DNA from: Bacillus sp. 1NLA3E
Lineage (GTDB): Bacteria; Bacillota; Bacilli; Bacillales; Cytobacillaceae
DNA length: 64,000 nucleotides
Direction of reading: 5' to 3'
Assembly (NCBI RefSeq): GCF_000242895.2
Contig: NC_021171.1
Coordinates: 778,001 to 842,000 of the forward strand
Position 1 is the stretch's first letter. Every line of letters begins with the position of its first letter. The notes under the pieces are model-generated. The model made no database searches and was not told where the DNA came from. It worked only from the letters and a program-made list of their open reading frames with translations. Shown here piece after piece: positions 1-7,781 of the stretch. Made by a program: the position numbers and the translations under genes.

Positions 1-27
1 GGGGTTCAAGTCCTCTCGCCGGCACCA
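1..27 (+). tRNA. tRNA-Thr, 3' end only
   Basis: The window opens inside a tRNA: T-arm, acceptor 3' strand GCCGGC, discriminator A and encoded CCA. The anticodon is outside the window. The acceptor strand and the position just before tRNA-Tyr match the Thr-Tyr-Trp-His-Gln-Gly-Cys-Leu-Leu order of the B. subtilis trnD operon, so threonine is inferred by context. Confidence 0.7.
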
Positions 28-107
28 TGCAGATAAACCAACTGGTTTTAATGAGGTATACGGTAAGAAGATTTAACACCTATCTATTAAAATTTAATTT
101 TATATGT

Positions 108-192
108 GGAGGGGTAGCGAAGTGGCTAAACGCGGCGGACTGTAAATCCGCTCCCTCCGGGTTCGGCGGTTCGAATCCGTCCCCCTCCACCA
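108..192 (+). tRNA. tRNA-Tyr (GTA)
   Basis: A complete cloverleaf with a long variable arm (class II). The anticodon loop contains GTA, the acceptor pairs GGAGGGG with CCCCTCC, and CCA is encoded. It is a member of the tRNA operon. Confidence 0.97.
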
Positions 193-203
193 TTTAATAA
201 CTT

Positions 204-277
204 AGGGGTATAGTTTAAAGGTAGAACGAAGGTCTCCAAAACCTTTGGTGTGGGTTCAATTCCTACTACCCCTGCCA
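204..277 (+). tRNA. tRNA-Trp (CCA)
   Basis: The acceptor AGGGGTA pairs with TACCCCT, the anticodon is CCA in the loop CTCCAAA, and 3' CCA is encoded. It lies 11 bp after tRNA-Tyr in the same operon. Confidence 0.96.
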
Positions 278-289
278 ATTAATTATAAT

Positions 290-366
290 GGCGATTGTGG
301 CGAAGTGGTTAACGCATCGGATTGTGATTCCGACATTCGTGGGTTCAATTCCCATCAGTCGCCCCA
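290..366 (+). tRNA. tRNA-His (GTG)
   Basis: The anticodon is GTG in the loop TTGTGAT. The genome encodes the extra 5' G (-1) opposite C73 that is typical of tRNA-His. CCA is encoded. Confidence 0.96.
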
Positions 367-389
367 TTATACAAAATAATCATGAATAT

Positions 390-464
390 TGGGCTATAGC
401 CAAGCGGTAAGGCAACGGACTTTGACTCCGTCATTCGTAGGTTCGATCCCTGCTAGCCCAGCCA
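390..464 (+). tRNA. tRNA-Gln (TTG)
   Basis: The acceptor TGGGCTA pairs with TAGCCCA, the anticodon is TTG in the loop TTTTGAC-like region, and CCA is encoded. It sits between tRNA-His and tRNA-Gly as in trnD. Confidence 0.96.
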
Positions 465-468
465 TTTC

Positions 469-543
469 GCGGAAGTAGTTCAGTGGTAGAACATCACCTT
501 GCCAAGGTGGGGGTCGCGGGTTCGAATCCCGTCTTCCGCTCCA
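469..543 (+). tRNA. tRNA-Gly (GCC)
   Basis: The acceptor GCGGAAG pairs with CTTCCGC, the anticodon is GCC in the loop TTGCCAA, and CCA is encoded. It is only 4 bp from tRNA-Gln. Confidence 0.97.
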
Positions 544-559
544 ATATTTATTTCATTAT

Positions 560-633
<74 letters not shown>

Positions 634-663
634 ATTTCTTATAGTTTACTATTTAAGTAATTC

Positions 664-749
664 GCCGGGGTGGCGGAACTGGCAGACGCACAGGACTTAA
701 AATCCTGCGGTAGGTGACTACCGTACCGGTTCGATTCCGGTCCTCGGCA
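664..749 (+). tRNA. tRNA-Leu (TAA)
   Basis: A class II tRNA with a long variable arm. The anticodon is TAA in the loop CTTAAAA, and the acceptor GCCGGGG pairs with CCTCGGC. CCA is not encoded, unlike the upstream members, so it must be added after transcription. Confidence 0.96.
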
Positions 750-769
750 TAGAAACAAATTAATACCGC

Positions 770-851
770 GCCGGTGTGGCGGAATTGGCAGACGCGCACG
801 ACTCAAAATCGTGTTCCTTCTGGAGTGTCGGTTCGACCCCGACCACCGGTA
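770..851 (+). tRNA. tRNA-Leu (CAA)
   Basis: A class II tRNA with anticodon CAA in the loop CTCAAAA. No CCA is encoded. It is the last gene of the tRNA operon and is followed directly by a terminator hairpin. Confidence 0.96.
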
Positions 852-857
852 TAATAT

Positions 858-892
858 AAAAATCCCTTGTAAATCACAAGGGATTTTTATTT
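858..892 (+). terminator. Terminator of the tRNA operon
   Basis: A perfect 13-bp stem (AAAAATCCCTTGT with its complement) around a 5-nt loop ends in a T-rich tract, 6 nt after the last tRNA. The rest of the 852-1176 gap holds only AT-rich DNA that presumably carries the promoter of the next gene. Confidence 0.9.
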
Positions 893-1176
893 GCCGTTTT
901 TTAGGAATATATAGGACTTTTTCCGGCATTGTTCGCTCTTATTGAGACTATCAAAAGTAGGAGTTCTTTGTTGGACTCCCTATCGGTCACTCCATCTCTG
1001 TACAGTGATTTTTGCTGTTCTTTTTATTACTTTTTGTTTGCTCAAGCAATGGACTTTTAAAAAAGAGAACGTTAATTTGCTTAGGCATCCCAAAATTATT
1101 GTATAATTTAACAATAAAAATAATTGAAGGGTTTACCTTAATTAAGGAAAAATTAAAAGTGAAAGGAGTACAAGCT

Positions 1177-1695
1177 TTGAAAAAATTTATTATAATAGGC
1201 ATTGGGCTACTAACAGTAGCATTTACCGCTGCTTATATTAACTTTGATAAGTGGAGTTTGGCAACTGTAAGTGATATTAACGCAAGCCCGCAAGACCAGG
1301 CAGTAGCAAAAGCTGAACTAAAAAAAAGATTTGAAGCTAGTACTTCCCAAGGAGAAATGCCTAAGTACGAAAAAAAGAGTGAAGCTCAGCTCCTTCAAGA
1401 AGTACATGGGATGACTCATCAAAAAGTGGCAGCAGAAGAAAAATGGGGTTCGACCGAAATTACCAAAGATAAGGTTCTGAAATTATATAATGTGGTACAA
1501 GAAAAAGAATTTGCCGATTATGAAATTCAGTCTATGTTATTAGATACTCTCGAACCATGGACACATGGAGATTTTAGTAATGCAGTAAGGGCACATAATA
1601 ATATTTGGGATTATCTTCATGGTAATGTTGGTAAAGCCAGTCGTTTATTAACACCTGTGGAAGAACAACGATATATTGAGAAAACCTTACGATGA
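1177..1695 (+). CDS. Small anchored/secreted protein (DUF6241-like)
   Basis: About 172 residues if started at TTG 1177, which follows GAAAGGAG with good spacing. A longer reading from 1012 would add 55 residues with no ribosome site. The N-terminus (KKFIIIGIGLLTVAFTAAY) is one hydrophobic segment that can be a signal anchor. The rest is charged and soluble, with a conserved-looking MTHQKV...KWG block near residues 80-95 and a C-terminal helical part. From memory it resembles the DUF6241 proteins of Bacillus and their phages; the function is unknown. It stands alone between the tRNA operon and the pyruvate kinase gene and has its own terminator. Confidence 0.6.
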   Translation: MKKFIIIGIGLLTVAFTAAYINFDKWSLATVSDINASPQDQAVAKAELKKRFEASTSQGEMPKYEKKSEAQLLQEVHGMTHQKVAAEEKWGSTEITKDKVLKLYNVVQEKEFADYEIQSMLLDTLEPWTHGDFSNAVRAHNNIWDYLHGNVGKASRLLTPVEEQRYIEKTLR

Positions 1696-1704
1696 TTAAT
1701 TTTT

Positions 1705-1740
1705 AAAAAAGCGGGGTGGACTATGCTCCGCTTTTAATTT
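1705..1740 (+). terminator. Terminator after the DUF6241-like gene
   Basis: AAAAAGCGG and its complement CCGCTTTT form a hairpin with a roughly 13-nt loop region, followed by T-rich sequence, 10 nt after the stop codon. Confidence 0.7.
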
Positions 1741-1855
1741 ACATCTCTCCTTATAGGTTAAAACAAGGCTTAAAAACTGTTGATCATTAACTTCACACCT
1801 TTTCTTTCCAACTTCATAAAATGTCTTTTAGGTAGGTATAGAAGAGGTGAAACCC

Positions 1856-3373
1856 TTGCAGAACGTTAATTATGATCAAACACAAACAATAAACTCTAGA
1901 GTACAATTGAAATATCAACTTATCGATCTGTACAATGAAATTGTGAAAAAGGTAAATGAAACGAATGCTCAGTTTACTACCATTCAAAAGGTACCGATGA
2001 GCGGTCAAAATATAAGTGCCTATATTGCATTAGAAAAACTAAGAACTAAAGAATTAGATCAGGCACTAATGCTTGAAGGGCTCTCCTCATTCAATGATAT
2101 CCATCCCCACGTATTATTTTCACTGAAAAAAATGATTAATAACATACATTATCCAAATACAAATGAAACATTCGACAATATGGATCCAGAAGAAGCAAAG
2201 AGTATTAAGGAACGCAGAAGTCGAAGTCTTTTTGGAGTTCGGTCAGATGGTAATTCTCCAACGGTCATGGTTACGCTTGATTGTTCTATGCTAGACAATC
2301 CTGCTGTTTTTATGGACTTATTACGGTCGGGAATGGGGGTTGCGCGAATAAATTGCGCTCATGATCATCCTAATGTTTGGAATCAAATGGTAGAGCAAGT
2401 AAGGTTTGCTGAAAAGATGTTAATTCAAGAAGATCCTTCCTATACTTTTCCTTGTAAAATCTACATGGATCTTGCAGGACCAAAAATCCGAATTGGTAGA
2501 TTTAGCCCAGAATACAACACTTTGAAAGTAATGAAAGGGGATACTCTCAGGATTAACGTAGATCCCACCTTTTTAGGACATCCAAAAACTGAATTTGAAC
2601 CAGTAGCAATTTCCATTACTTCTCCAAAAGCTTTGAAAAATGTTACAATTGGTGATCGGGCATATTTTGACGATGGTAAGGTTTTCGGAGAGGTCTGCAC
2701 GAGGGAAGAAAATTATATTGAGATTAAAATTATTGATACACAAACAGAAATCGTCAAATTAAAAGAAGGTAAGGGAGTGAATCTTCCTGATTCATTGGTT
2801 TATCTGAATGTGCCTTCTTTAACTGAAGATGATGTTCGTATCCTGCCTATTCTTTGTGAGCTTGCAGATATCATAGGGCTATCTTTTGTCCACCATCCAA
2901 GGGATCTGATCAAACTTAGGGATCATTTAAAGGTTTTGACCGATAAAAAAATTGGAGTTGTAGCAAAAATTGAAACGAAAGCATCCGTTTTTCATTTAAC
3001 TAAAATCATGATGGAGGGATTGAACTTTGCTTCTTTTGGTGTGATGATTGCTAGAGGAGACTTAGCTGTTGAAATAGGTTATACGGAACTAACACATGTA
3101 CAAGAAAGCATTTTAAGGCTTTGTCAGGCTAGCCATATTCCTGTTATTTGGGCAACTGGAGTTCTTGACCGCCTAGCAAAAAAGGGAATACCGACGAGGA
3201 CTGAATTAACGGATGCTTATATGGGATTAAGGGCTGATTGCATAATGTTGAATAAAGGTCCATTTATTTCCGAAGCGGTGAAAATGATTCAAAACATCGC
3301 TGCTTCTGTAAATACTGATTTGTATAATAGATTCGCTAAAAATAAGCTCGCAATAATACAATATGGCTATTAA
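1856..3373 (+). CDS. Atypical pyruvate kinase-family protein
   Basis: About 505 residues. It has an N-terminal extension of about 135 residues, then a pyruvate kinase barrel with the inserted B domain, and ends without the usual C-terminal allosteric domain. Recognisable sites are RINCAH (usually RLNFSH), MDLAGPKIRIG (usually LDTKGPEIRTG), AKIET (catalytic Lys and Glu kept), ARGDLAVE (metal Asp kept) and WATGVLD (Thr kept). The expected reaction is PEP + ADP to pyruvate + ATP, but the changed K+ site makes the cofactor need and even the substrate uncertain. TTG 1856 is preferred because AGAGGTG lies 6 nt upstream; GTG 1847 overlaps that site. It is monocistronic. A housekeeping pyk is expected elsewhere in the genome. 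Confidence 0.8.
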   Translation: MQNVNYDQTQTINSRVQLKYQLIDLYNEIVKKVNETNAQFTTIQKVPMSGQNISAYIALEKLRTKELDQALMLEGLSSFNDIHPHVLFSLKKMINNIHYPNTNETFDNMDPEEAKSIKERRSRSLFGVRSDGNSPTVMVTLDCSMLDNPAVFMDLLRSGMGVARINCAHDHPNVWNQMVEQVRFAEKMLIQEDPSYTFPCKIYMDLAGPKIRIGRFSPEYNTLKVMKGDTLRINVDPTFLGHPKTEFEPVAISITSPKALKNVTIGDRAYFDDGKVFGEVCTREENYIEIKIIDTQTEIVKLKEGKGVNLPDSLVYLNVPSLTEDDVRILPILCELADIIGLSFVHHPRDLIKLRDHLKVLTDKKIGVVAKIETKASVFHLTKIMMEGLNFASFGVMIARGDLAVEIGYTELTHVQESILRLCQASHIPVIWATGVLDRLAKKGIPTRTELTDAYMGLRADCIMLNKGPFISEAVKMIQNIAASVNTDLYNRFAKNKLAIIQYGY

Positions 3374-3395
3374 ACAAAGGAAAAAGTTAAAACAT

Positions 3396-3424
3396 AGGCT
3401 ATTACATGTTTATAGCCTTTTTAT
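3396..3424 (+). terminator. Terminator after the pyruvate kinase gene
   Basis: AGGCTAT pairs with ATAGCCT and a T-run follows, about 22 nt past the stop codon. Confidence 0.8.
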
Positions 3425-3493
3425 TTTGAAAAAGACGATGAGATTTTTGCTATAATGAAACACAAAGTTTCGACGAAATTTAACAAAAACACC

Positions 3494-3522
3494 TTGACGT
3501 AGCTGAAAAAACTGTGTATTAT
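3494..3522 (+). promoter_or_regulatory. SigA promoter for tRNA-Gly
   Basis: TTGACG and TATTAT are separated by exactly 17 bp, a near-consensus vegetative promoter. The predicted start is about 70 nt upstream of the tRNA, so a 5' leader would need processing. Confidence 0.7.
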
Positions 3523-3599
3523 AAGGAAGTTGGTTCTTTGAAACGACAATTTACAACATAAAAATTGTATTAATGTTTTAAAAATCGACAAAAATATTT

Positions 3600-3673
3600 G
3601 CGGGTGTAGTTTAGTGGTAAAACCACAGCCTTCCAAGCTGTTGTTGTGGGTTCGATTCCCATCACCCGCTCCA
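3600..3673 (+). tRNA. tRNA-Gly (TCC)
   Basis: A complete cloverleaf with anticodon TCC in the loop CTTCCAA, acceptor GCGGGTG paired with CACCCGC, and encoded CCA. It is a single-gene unit with its own promoter and terminator. Confidence 0.96.
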
Positions 3674-3686
3674 TACATACGCTTAT

Positions 3687-3732
3687 AACGCAGTGTTTCG
3701 TTTCATAGAGAACGAAGCATTGCGTTTTTTAA
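3687..3732 (+). terminator. Terminator of tRNA-Gly
   Basis: A 16-nt arm (AACGCAGTGTTTCGTT) and its near-complement with two mismatches form a strong hairpin followed by TTTTTT. Confidence 0.85.
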
Positions 3733-3746
3733 TATTTTTTAAGGAT

Positions 3747-3916
3747 AGGCTGTGATAAAGCACAATGTTGATTGCAGTGGAAGGCACGAAGACTCCTGCG
3801 GGAGCAGCGGGACAGGTGAGACCCCACAGGCGCTTTAGCGCCGAGGAGGCTCACCGCCCGCTCCGCGGAAAGCGAGTGCCTGGAACGGAAATCAACATTC
3901 TAGTTTAACAGAGCCT
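3747..3916. repeat. GC-rich palindromic intergenic repeat, copy A
   Basis: The core (3767-3896) starts GTTGATT and ends AATCAAC, with a GC-rich centre that folds on itself (GGCGCTTTAGCGCC region). Outer arms AGGCTGTG.TAAA and TTTAACAGAGCCT extend the inverted repeat. Full copies recur near 38715, 52577 and 62248, and fragments near 32983 and 39269. Apparent ORFs inside the copies are by-products of high GC and symmetry. Confidence 0.9.
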
Positions 3917-3941
3917 AAGGATAAAGAGAGGAGGGACTAGG

Positions 3942-5084
3942 ATGGACGTCAAAGCTTTAAAAAAAGATATCATCAAATATAGCCAATCGATCGGAATTGA
4001 TAAAATTGGCTTTACAACTGCCTCAACTTTTGATGAATTAAAAAACCGACTTTTAAAACAACGCGAATTAGGATACCAATCAGGCTTTGAAGAGCCTGAT
4101 ATTGAAAAAAGGACAGATCCTGCCCTTCTCTTAAATAATCCGAGTTCCATAATTTCTATTGCTTTAGCCTATCCTTCAAAAATGAGTCACCGTGTCCAAA
4201 GTAAGGAGGGTGAACGAAGAGGAATCTTTTGCCGCGCTTCATGGGGTACCGATTACCATATAGTTTTAAGAGAAAAACTGAAAATGCTGGAAATCTTTAT
4301 CTCTTCGTTAGTTCCCGAGGCAATATGTAAATCGATGGTGGATACTGGGGAACTAGTAGACCGTGCTGTAGCCGAACGGGCTGGGTTAGGTTGGAGCGGG
4401 AAAAATTGTTCGATTATTACACCCGAATTCGGTTCCTACGTTTATCTTGGTGAAATGATTACAAATATCCCATTTGAACCAGATACGCCAATGGAAGACC
4501 ACTGTGGTGAATGCACTAAATGCCTTGATGCATGTCCAACCGGAGCACTCGTTCAAGGTGGTCAAATCAATGCTAACCACTGTATTGCATTTTTAACCCA
4601 AACAAAGGGGTTCGTACCTGAAGAGTTCCGTGACAAAATCGGAAATCGGGTTTATGGCTGTGACTCATGTCAAACTGCTTGTCCTGAGAACAAAGGGAAA
4701 GATTTTCATTTTCACGAGGAAATGGAGGCTGATCCCGAACAAGTAAAACCATTGCTGAAGCCTCTGTTAACGATAAGTAATCGAGAGTTCAAAGAAAAGT
4801 TTGGTGACTTGTCAGGTTCATGGCGAGGGAAAAAGCCGATTCAACGAAATGCGATGATTGCTCTTGCTCACTTTAAAGATTCAACAGCAGTTCCAGAGCT
4901 TGCTGAAGTATTAGCAAAAGATCCCCGCCCGGTAATGCGGGGAACAGCAGCCTGGTCTCTTGGGAAAATCGGCGGTCTTTTGGTACAGGATATACTGCAA
5001 AAGGCAAAACAGACTGAGCAAGATGCTGAAGTTTTAACTGAGATTGAAAAAGGAATAAATGCAAACCAAAAGAGGATGGACTAG
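3942..5084 (+). CDS. queG: Epoxyqueuosine reductase QueG
   Basis: 380 residues, the usual length. It carries out the last step of queuosine synthesis in tRNA, reducing epoxyqueuosine with cobalamin and two [4Fe-4S] clusters. An N-terminal cobalamin-binding region contains VDTGELVDRAVAERAGLGW. Two ferredoxin motifs follow at about residues 190-250 (CGECTKCLDACPTGAL and CDSCQTACPENKG). A C-terminal HEAT-like part (residues 290-375) includes AVPELAEVLAKD.PRPVMRGTAAWSLG. It is the ortholog of B. subtilis yhbA and keeps that gene's place before yhbB and cspR. The ATG follows AGAGAGGAGGG. Confidence 0.95.
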   Translation: MDVKALKKDIIKYSQSIGIDKIGFTTASTFDELKNRLLKQRELGYQSGFEEPDIEKRTDPALLLNNPSSIISIALAYPSKMSHRVQSKEGERRGIFCRASWGTDYHIVLREKLKMLEIFISSLVPEAICKSMVDTGELVDRAVAERAGLGWSGKNCSIITPEFGSYVYLGEMITNIPFEPDTPMEDHCGECTKCLDACPTGALVQGGQINANHCIAFLTQTKGFVPEEFRDKIGNRVYGCDSCQTACPENKGKDFHFHEEMEADPEQVKPLLKPLLTISNREFKEKFGDLSGSWRGKKPIQRNAMIALAHFKDSTAVPELAEVLAKDPRPVMRGTAAWSLGKIGGLLVQDILQKAKQTEQDAEVLTEIEKGINANQKRMD

Positions 5085-5219
5085 GTCTATCTTTTTTTTG
5101 TTTAAGGCTTTGTAAATTTCTATTGTGAATTTAAAACTATTTCTGAGTTCTGAGGATGCCTGCTCTTTAAGTATCAATTAGAGCTCACTTTTTGTCTTTT
5201 TGGCTAATCGCACTGTTGA

Positions 5220-5475
5220 GTGACCGTACGGAGCAAAAATCATCTCAAAGGGTCACTACAAGCCAGAAGTAGTGACCATACGGAGCAAAAATCATTTCAA
5301 AGGGTCACTACAAGCCAGAAGTAGTGACCGTACGAAGGAAAAATCATCCCAAAAGGTCACTATAAGCCAGAAGTAGTGACCGTACGGAGCAAAAATCATC
5401 TCAAAGGGTCACTACAAGCCAGAAGTAGTGACCGTACGGAGCAAAAATCATCCCAAAAGGTCACTACAAGCTAGG
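5220..5475. repeat. Tandem repeat, five 52-bp units with inverted GTAGTGACC arms
   Basis: Units begin at 5220, 5272, 5324, 5376 and 5428 with an exact 52-bp period; the last is slightly short. Each unit contains GTGACC and, about 30 bp on, GGTCACTAC, so single strands can form one hairpin per unit. Differences between units are few (for example CATCTC or CATCCC). 52 is not a multiple of three and no reading frame runs through it. The remaining sequence between queG and yhbB shows nothing I recognise. Confidence 0.95.
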
Positions 5476-5596
5476 GGATAAACCAACCGCTAACCGAACA
5501 TGGTGAAAATATAGATATAGCAGGTTCCAATTGAAAGGTAAAACGGGATAAATTTCCCGAACCTTCATAAGTATGTTTATGAAGGGAGAGGTTTGG

Positions 5597-6610
5597 ATGC
5601 GATTGCAACTGCAAAAATTATTAGAAAAGCGAGTTCAGCAATGTGTAAATATGCAACGAGGCAAAAAGTATTGTAAAAAAATTGAAAGAAAAAAGGAATG
5701 CCTCTCGAATCGGTCTGCTGAAATTGTGAAGGCTAGAGCAGAAGGGCATATAACTCATACAGAGAATAAAAATGAGAATACAGAAGTATACTATTCTGTT
5801 CATTTTCAATATTTTATCAAACAAGAAGGACAATTTTTTATCGAAGAAGAGGTCGAACAAAGAAGAGCCACTTTTTATCGAAACGCTGTAATTGAAGACG
5901 TGGAGATAGAGCCTATTTATGATTCAGTTATAGAACCGAATTCAGAGAATCAGCTTACCACTTCAATGAATCAATCAAATTCTGAACTTGATCCCTTTGA
6001 AGCAAATCGATCAAAACGTGGGAGTGAACCATTTATAACAATTAAATCAAATGTGTTCAATCATCCTGAATCAGTTTTTCTATCTGAGCAACAAATTGAA
6101 CCAGACGGAATGCGACTGTCAAATCACTATAATCGTTTGAAGGCTGTACAATATGCTGAGAAGTGGTGGAACAGCTATAATCCTGCTTATACAAAGTTTG
6201 AAGTGGATTGCACAAATTTTATCTCACAATGTCTACATGAGGGTGGTGCTCCAATGAGAGGGTATCCGAATCGACGTATGGGATGGTGGCTCAGAGGGAA
6301 AAACTGGAGCTTTAGCTGGGCTGTCGCGAATTCACTAAAGCTTTATTTAAGTGAATCAAAGATAGGTTTAAGAGCAAGGGAAGTAAACAGTGCTGAACAA
6401 TTGCTGTTGGGCGATGTTATTTGCTACGACTTTCAGGGGAATGGTCGGTTTGATCATAATACGATTGTTACCGGAAAGGATGCATTGGGCATGCCTCTAG
6501 TTAATGCTCATACGTATAACAGTAGGAAACGTTACTGGGCTTATGAGGACTCGACTGCCTATACTCCAAATATTAAGTACAAATTTTTCACGATTCTTAG
6601 CGATGAATAA
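5597..6610 (+). CDS. yhbB: YhbB, putative amidase-domain protein
   Basis: 337 residues from ATG 5597, which follows AAGGGAGAGG; an upstream in-frame ATG at 5573 lacks a ribosome site. The first 60 residues are very basic. The middle is acidic and low in complexity. The last 145 residues are the Amidase_6-type domain: [28 protein letters not shown] (probable catalytic Cys), MGWWLRG, and DHNTIVTG (probable catalytic His). No signal peptide is visible. It takes the place of yhbB between yhbA(queG) and cspR(trmL), which supports orthology. The substrate is unknown; cell-wall or peptide amide cleavage is inferred from the fold. Confidence 0.8.
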   Translation: MRLQLQKLLEKRVQQCVNMQRGKKYCKKIERKKECLSNRSAEIVKARAEGHITHTENKNENTEVYYSVHFQYFIKQEGQFFIEEEVEQRRATFYRNAVIEDVEIEPIYDSVIEPNSENQLTTSMNQSNSELDPFEANRSKRGSEPFITIKSNVFNHPESVFLSEQQIEPDGMRLSNHYNRLKAVQYAEKWWNSYNPAYTKFEVDCTNFISQCLHEGGAPMRGYPNRRMGWWLRGKNWSFSWAVANSLKLYLSESKIGLRAREVNSAEQLLLGDVICYDFQGNGRFDHNTIVTGKDALGMPLVNAHTYNSRKRYWAYEDSTAYTPNIKYKFFTILSDE

Positions 6611-6675
6611 CTTTATTGTAACGGTGTAGGAGAGTGGTATAATAGCATGTAGATTTAATTTTAGAGGTGAAAATT

Positions 6676-7167
6676 GTGGGAGTACATGTTGTTTTATACC
6701 AACCTCAGATACCAGCGAATACGGGAAATATTGCCCGAACTTGTGCGGGAACTGATACTTCGCTTCATTTAATTCGTCCATTAGGTTTCTCAACAGATGA
6801 TAAAATGCTGAAAAGAGCAGGATTAGATTATTGGGAGTACGTTAATATCGTTTATCATGACTCATTAGAAGACTTTTTTGAAAACAACCCCAATGGGAAG
6901 TTTTTTTATGTAACAAAGTTTGGGGAAAAGCCTTTCACTACGTTTGATTATAGTGATGTCGAACAGGATTACTTCTTTATTTTTGGCAAAGAGACAACCG
7001 GCTTACCAAAGGAATTAATCAAAAAAAATAAAGATGTTTGCCTGAGGATTCCAATGAATGGAAACATTCGTTCACTCAATTTATCCAATACCGCAGCCAT
7101 CCTGATTTATGAGGCACTGCGTCAGCAGAACTTTCCGAACCTTTTATCAGTTCACGTGGATCATTAA
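6676..7167 (+). CDS. trmL: tRNA (cytidine/uridine-34-2'-O)-methyltransferase TrmL
   Basis: 163 residues, a SPOUT-class methyltransferase (cspR in B. subtilis) that methylates the wobble ribose of tRNA-Leu species. Motifs are VVLYQPQIPANTGNIARTC at the N-terminus, FIFGKETTGLPKE (AdoMet knot) and MNGNIRSLNLSNTAAILIYE at the C-terminus. GTG 6676 is chosen because AGAGGTG lies 6 nt upstream and the product then begins like family members; GTG 6667 would put the start inside the ribosome site. A strong terminator follows. Confidence 0.95.
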   Translation: MGVHVVLYQPQIPANTGNIARTCAGTDTSLHLIRPLGFSTDDKMLKRAGLDYWEYVNIVYHDSLEDFFENNPNGKFFYVTKFGEKPFTTFDYSDVEQDYFFIFGKETTGLPKELIKKNKDVCLRIPMNGNIRSLNLSNTAAILIYEALRQQNFPNLLSVHVDH

Positions 7168-7169
7168 AA

Positions 7170-7218
7170 AAAAAGGCAAAACAGCTTGTCTTCTGGGCAA
7201 GCTGTTTTGCCTTTTTAT
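7170..7218 (+). terminator. Terminator of trmL
   Basis: A 19-bp perfect stem (AAAAAGGCAAAACAGCTTG and complement) with a 9-nt loop and a T-run starts 3 nt after the stop codon. Confidence 0.95.
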
Positions 7219-7303
7219 TATCATTTGCTTAATGGAAAAGGATTCTACATGAAGGAATTTGTAGAGACAAACAAAATGAACTTAGAATAACAGTTGGAAA
7301 AGG

Positions 7304-7330
7304 AAAAAGCTGCTAAATAGCAGCTTTTTC
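7304..7330. terminator. Second terminator-like hairpin
   Basis: AAAAAGCTGC and GCAGCTTTTT form a perfect stem with a 6-nt loop, usable in both directions. No gene lies between it and the trmL terminator, so it may serve the minus-strand small ORF at 7399-7491 or be a remnant. Confidence 0.6.
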
Positions 7331-7398
7331 AATGAACTTTTCTAACTATCCAGCTCCACAACTAGTGTAAGTCGCTAGACGGGAGCTTTTAGTTTTTC

Positions 7399-7491
7399 TT
7401 ACTTATTAATACCCGGTTTGTCATTATAACCTGCTGTGAAAATGGCGGATAAGAATGTAATTGCAACTAAAACAATAAATAAAGTACCCAT
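7399..7491 (-). CDS. Small membrane protein, 30 residues
   Basis: An ATG at 7491 (minus strand) is preceded by GGGAGGGT at good spacing. The 30-residue product starts MGTLFIVLVAITFLSAIFTAGY and ends NDKPGINK, giving one transmembrane helix and a short polar tail. The organised composition and ribosome site suggest a real gene. The family is not recognised. It is divergent from prkA. The rest of the 7219-7781 gap holds a terminator-like hairpin and the AT-rich prkA promoter region. Confidence 0.6.
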   Translation of the reverse strand: MGTLFIVLVAITFLSAIFTAGYNDKPGINK

Positions 7492-7781
7492 GTTAATATG
7501 ACCCTCCCATCCCAAAATACAGATTCCATCAAAATTTATTATAGCGTAAAATAATCAAAGTGTGAATAAATGTTGAAATATTTCGTTATATGAAATATTC
7601 CGAATTAAGATTTACAGCTTGATATAAATAGGATGAGCTAGAAAGGTGTATTTATTGGTTAATCTTTTTTTCAATAGAAGTTCAAAAAGGTCATCCTTCC
7701 TTCCGTGATTAGGCATGTTCATATGGGCATTAGCATAGGATTATATTAATCGTCTCTGAAAAAGCTATTGGGGAGGTCCAT

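Noticed and set aside
639-929. 96-residue minus-strand reading frame
   Set aside because: It lies on the opposite strand of two tRNA-Leu genes and their terminator.
5220-5475. Possible CRISPR array
   Set aside because: The whole 52-bp unit repeats, with no variable spacers, and no cas gene is nearby.
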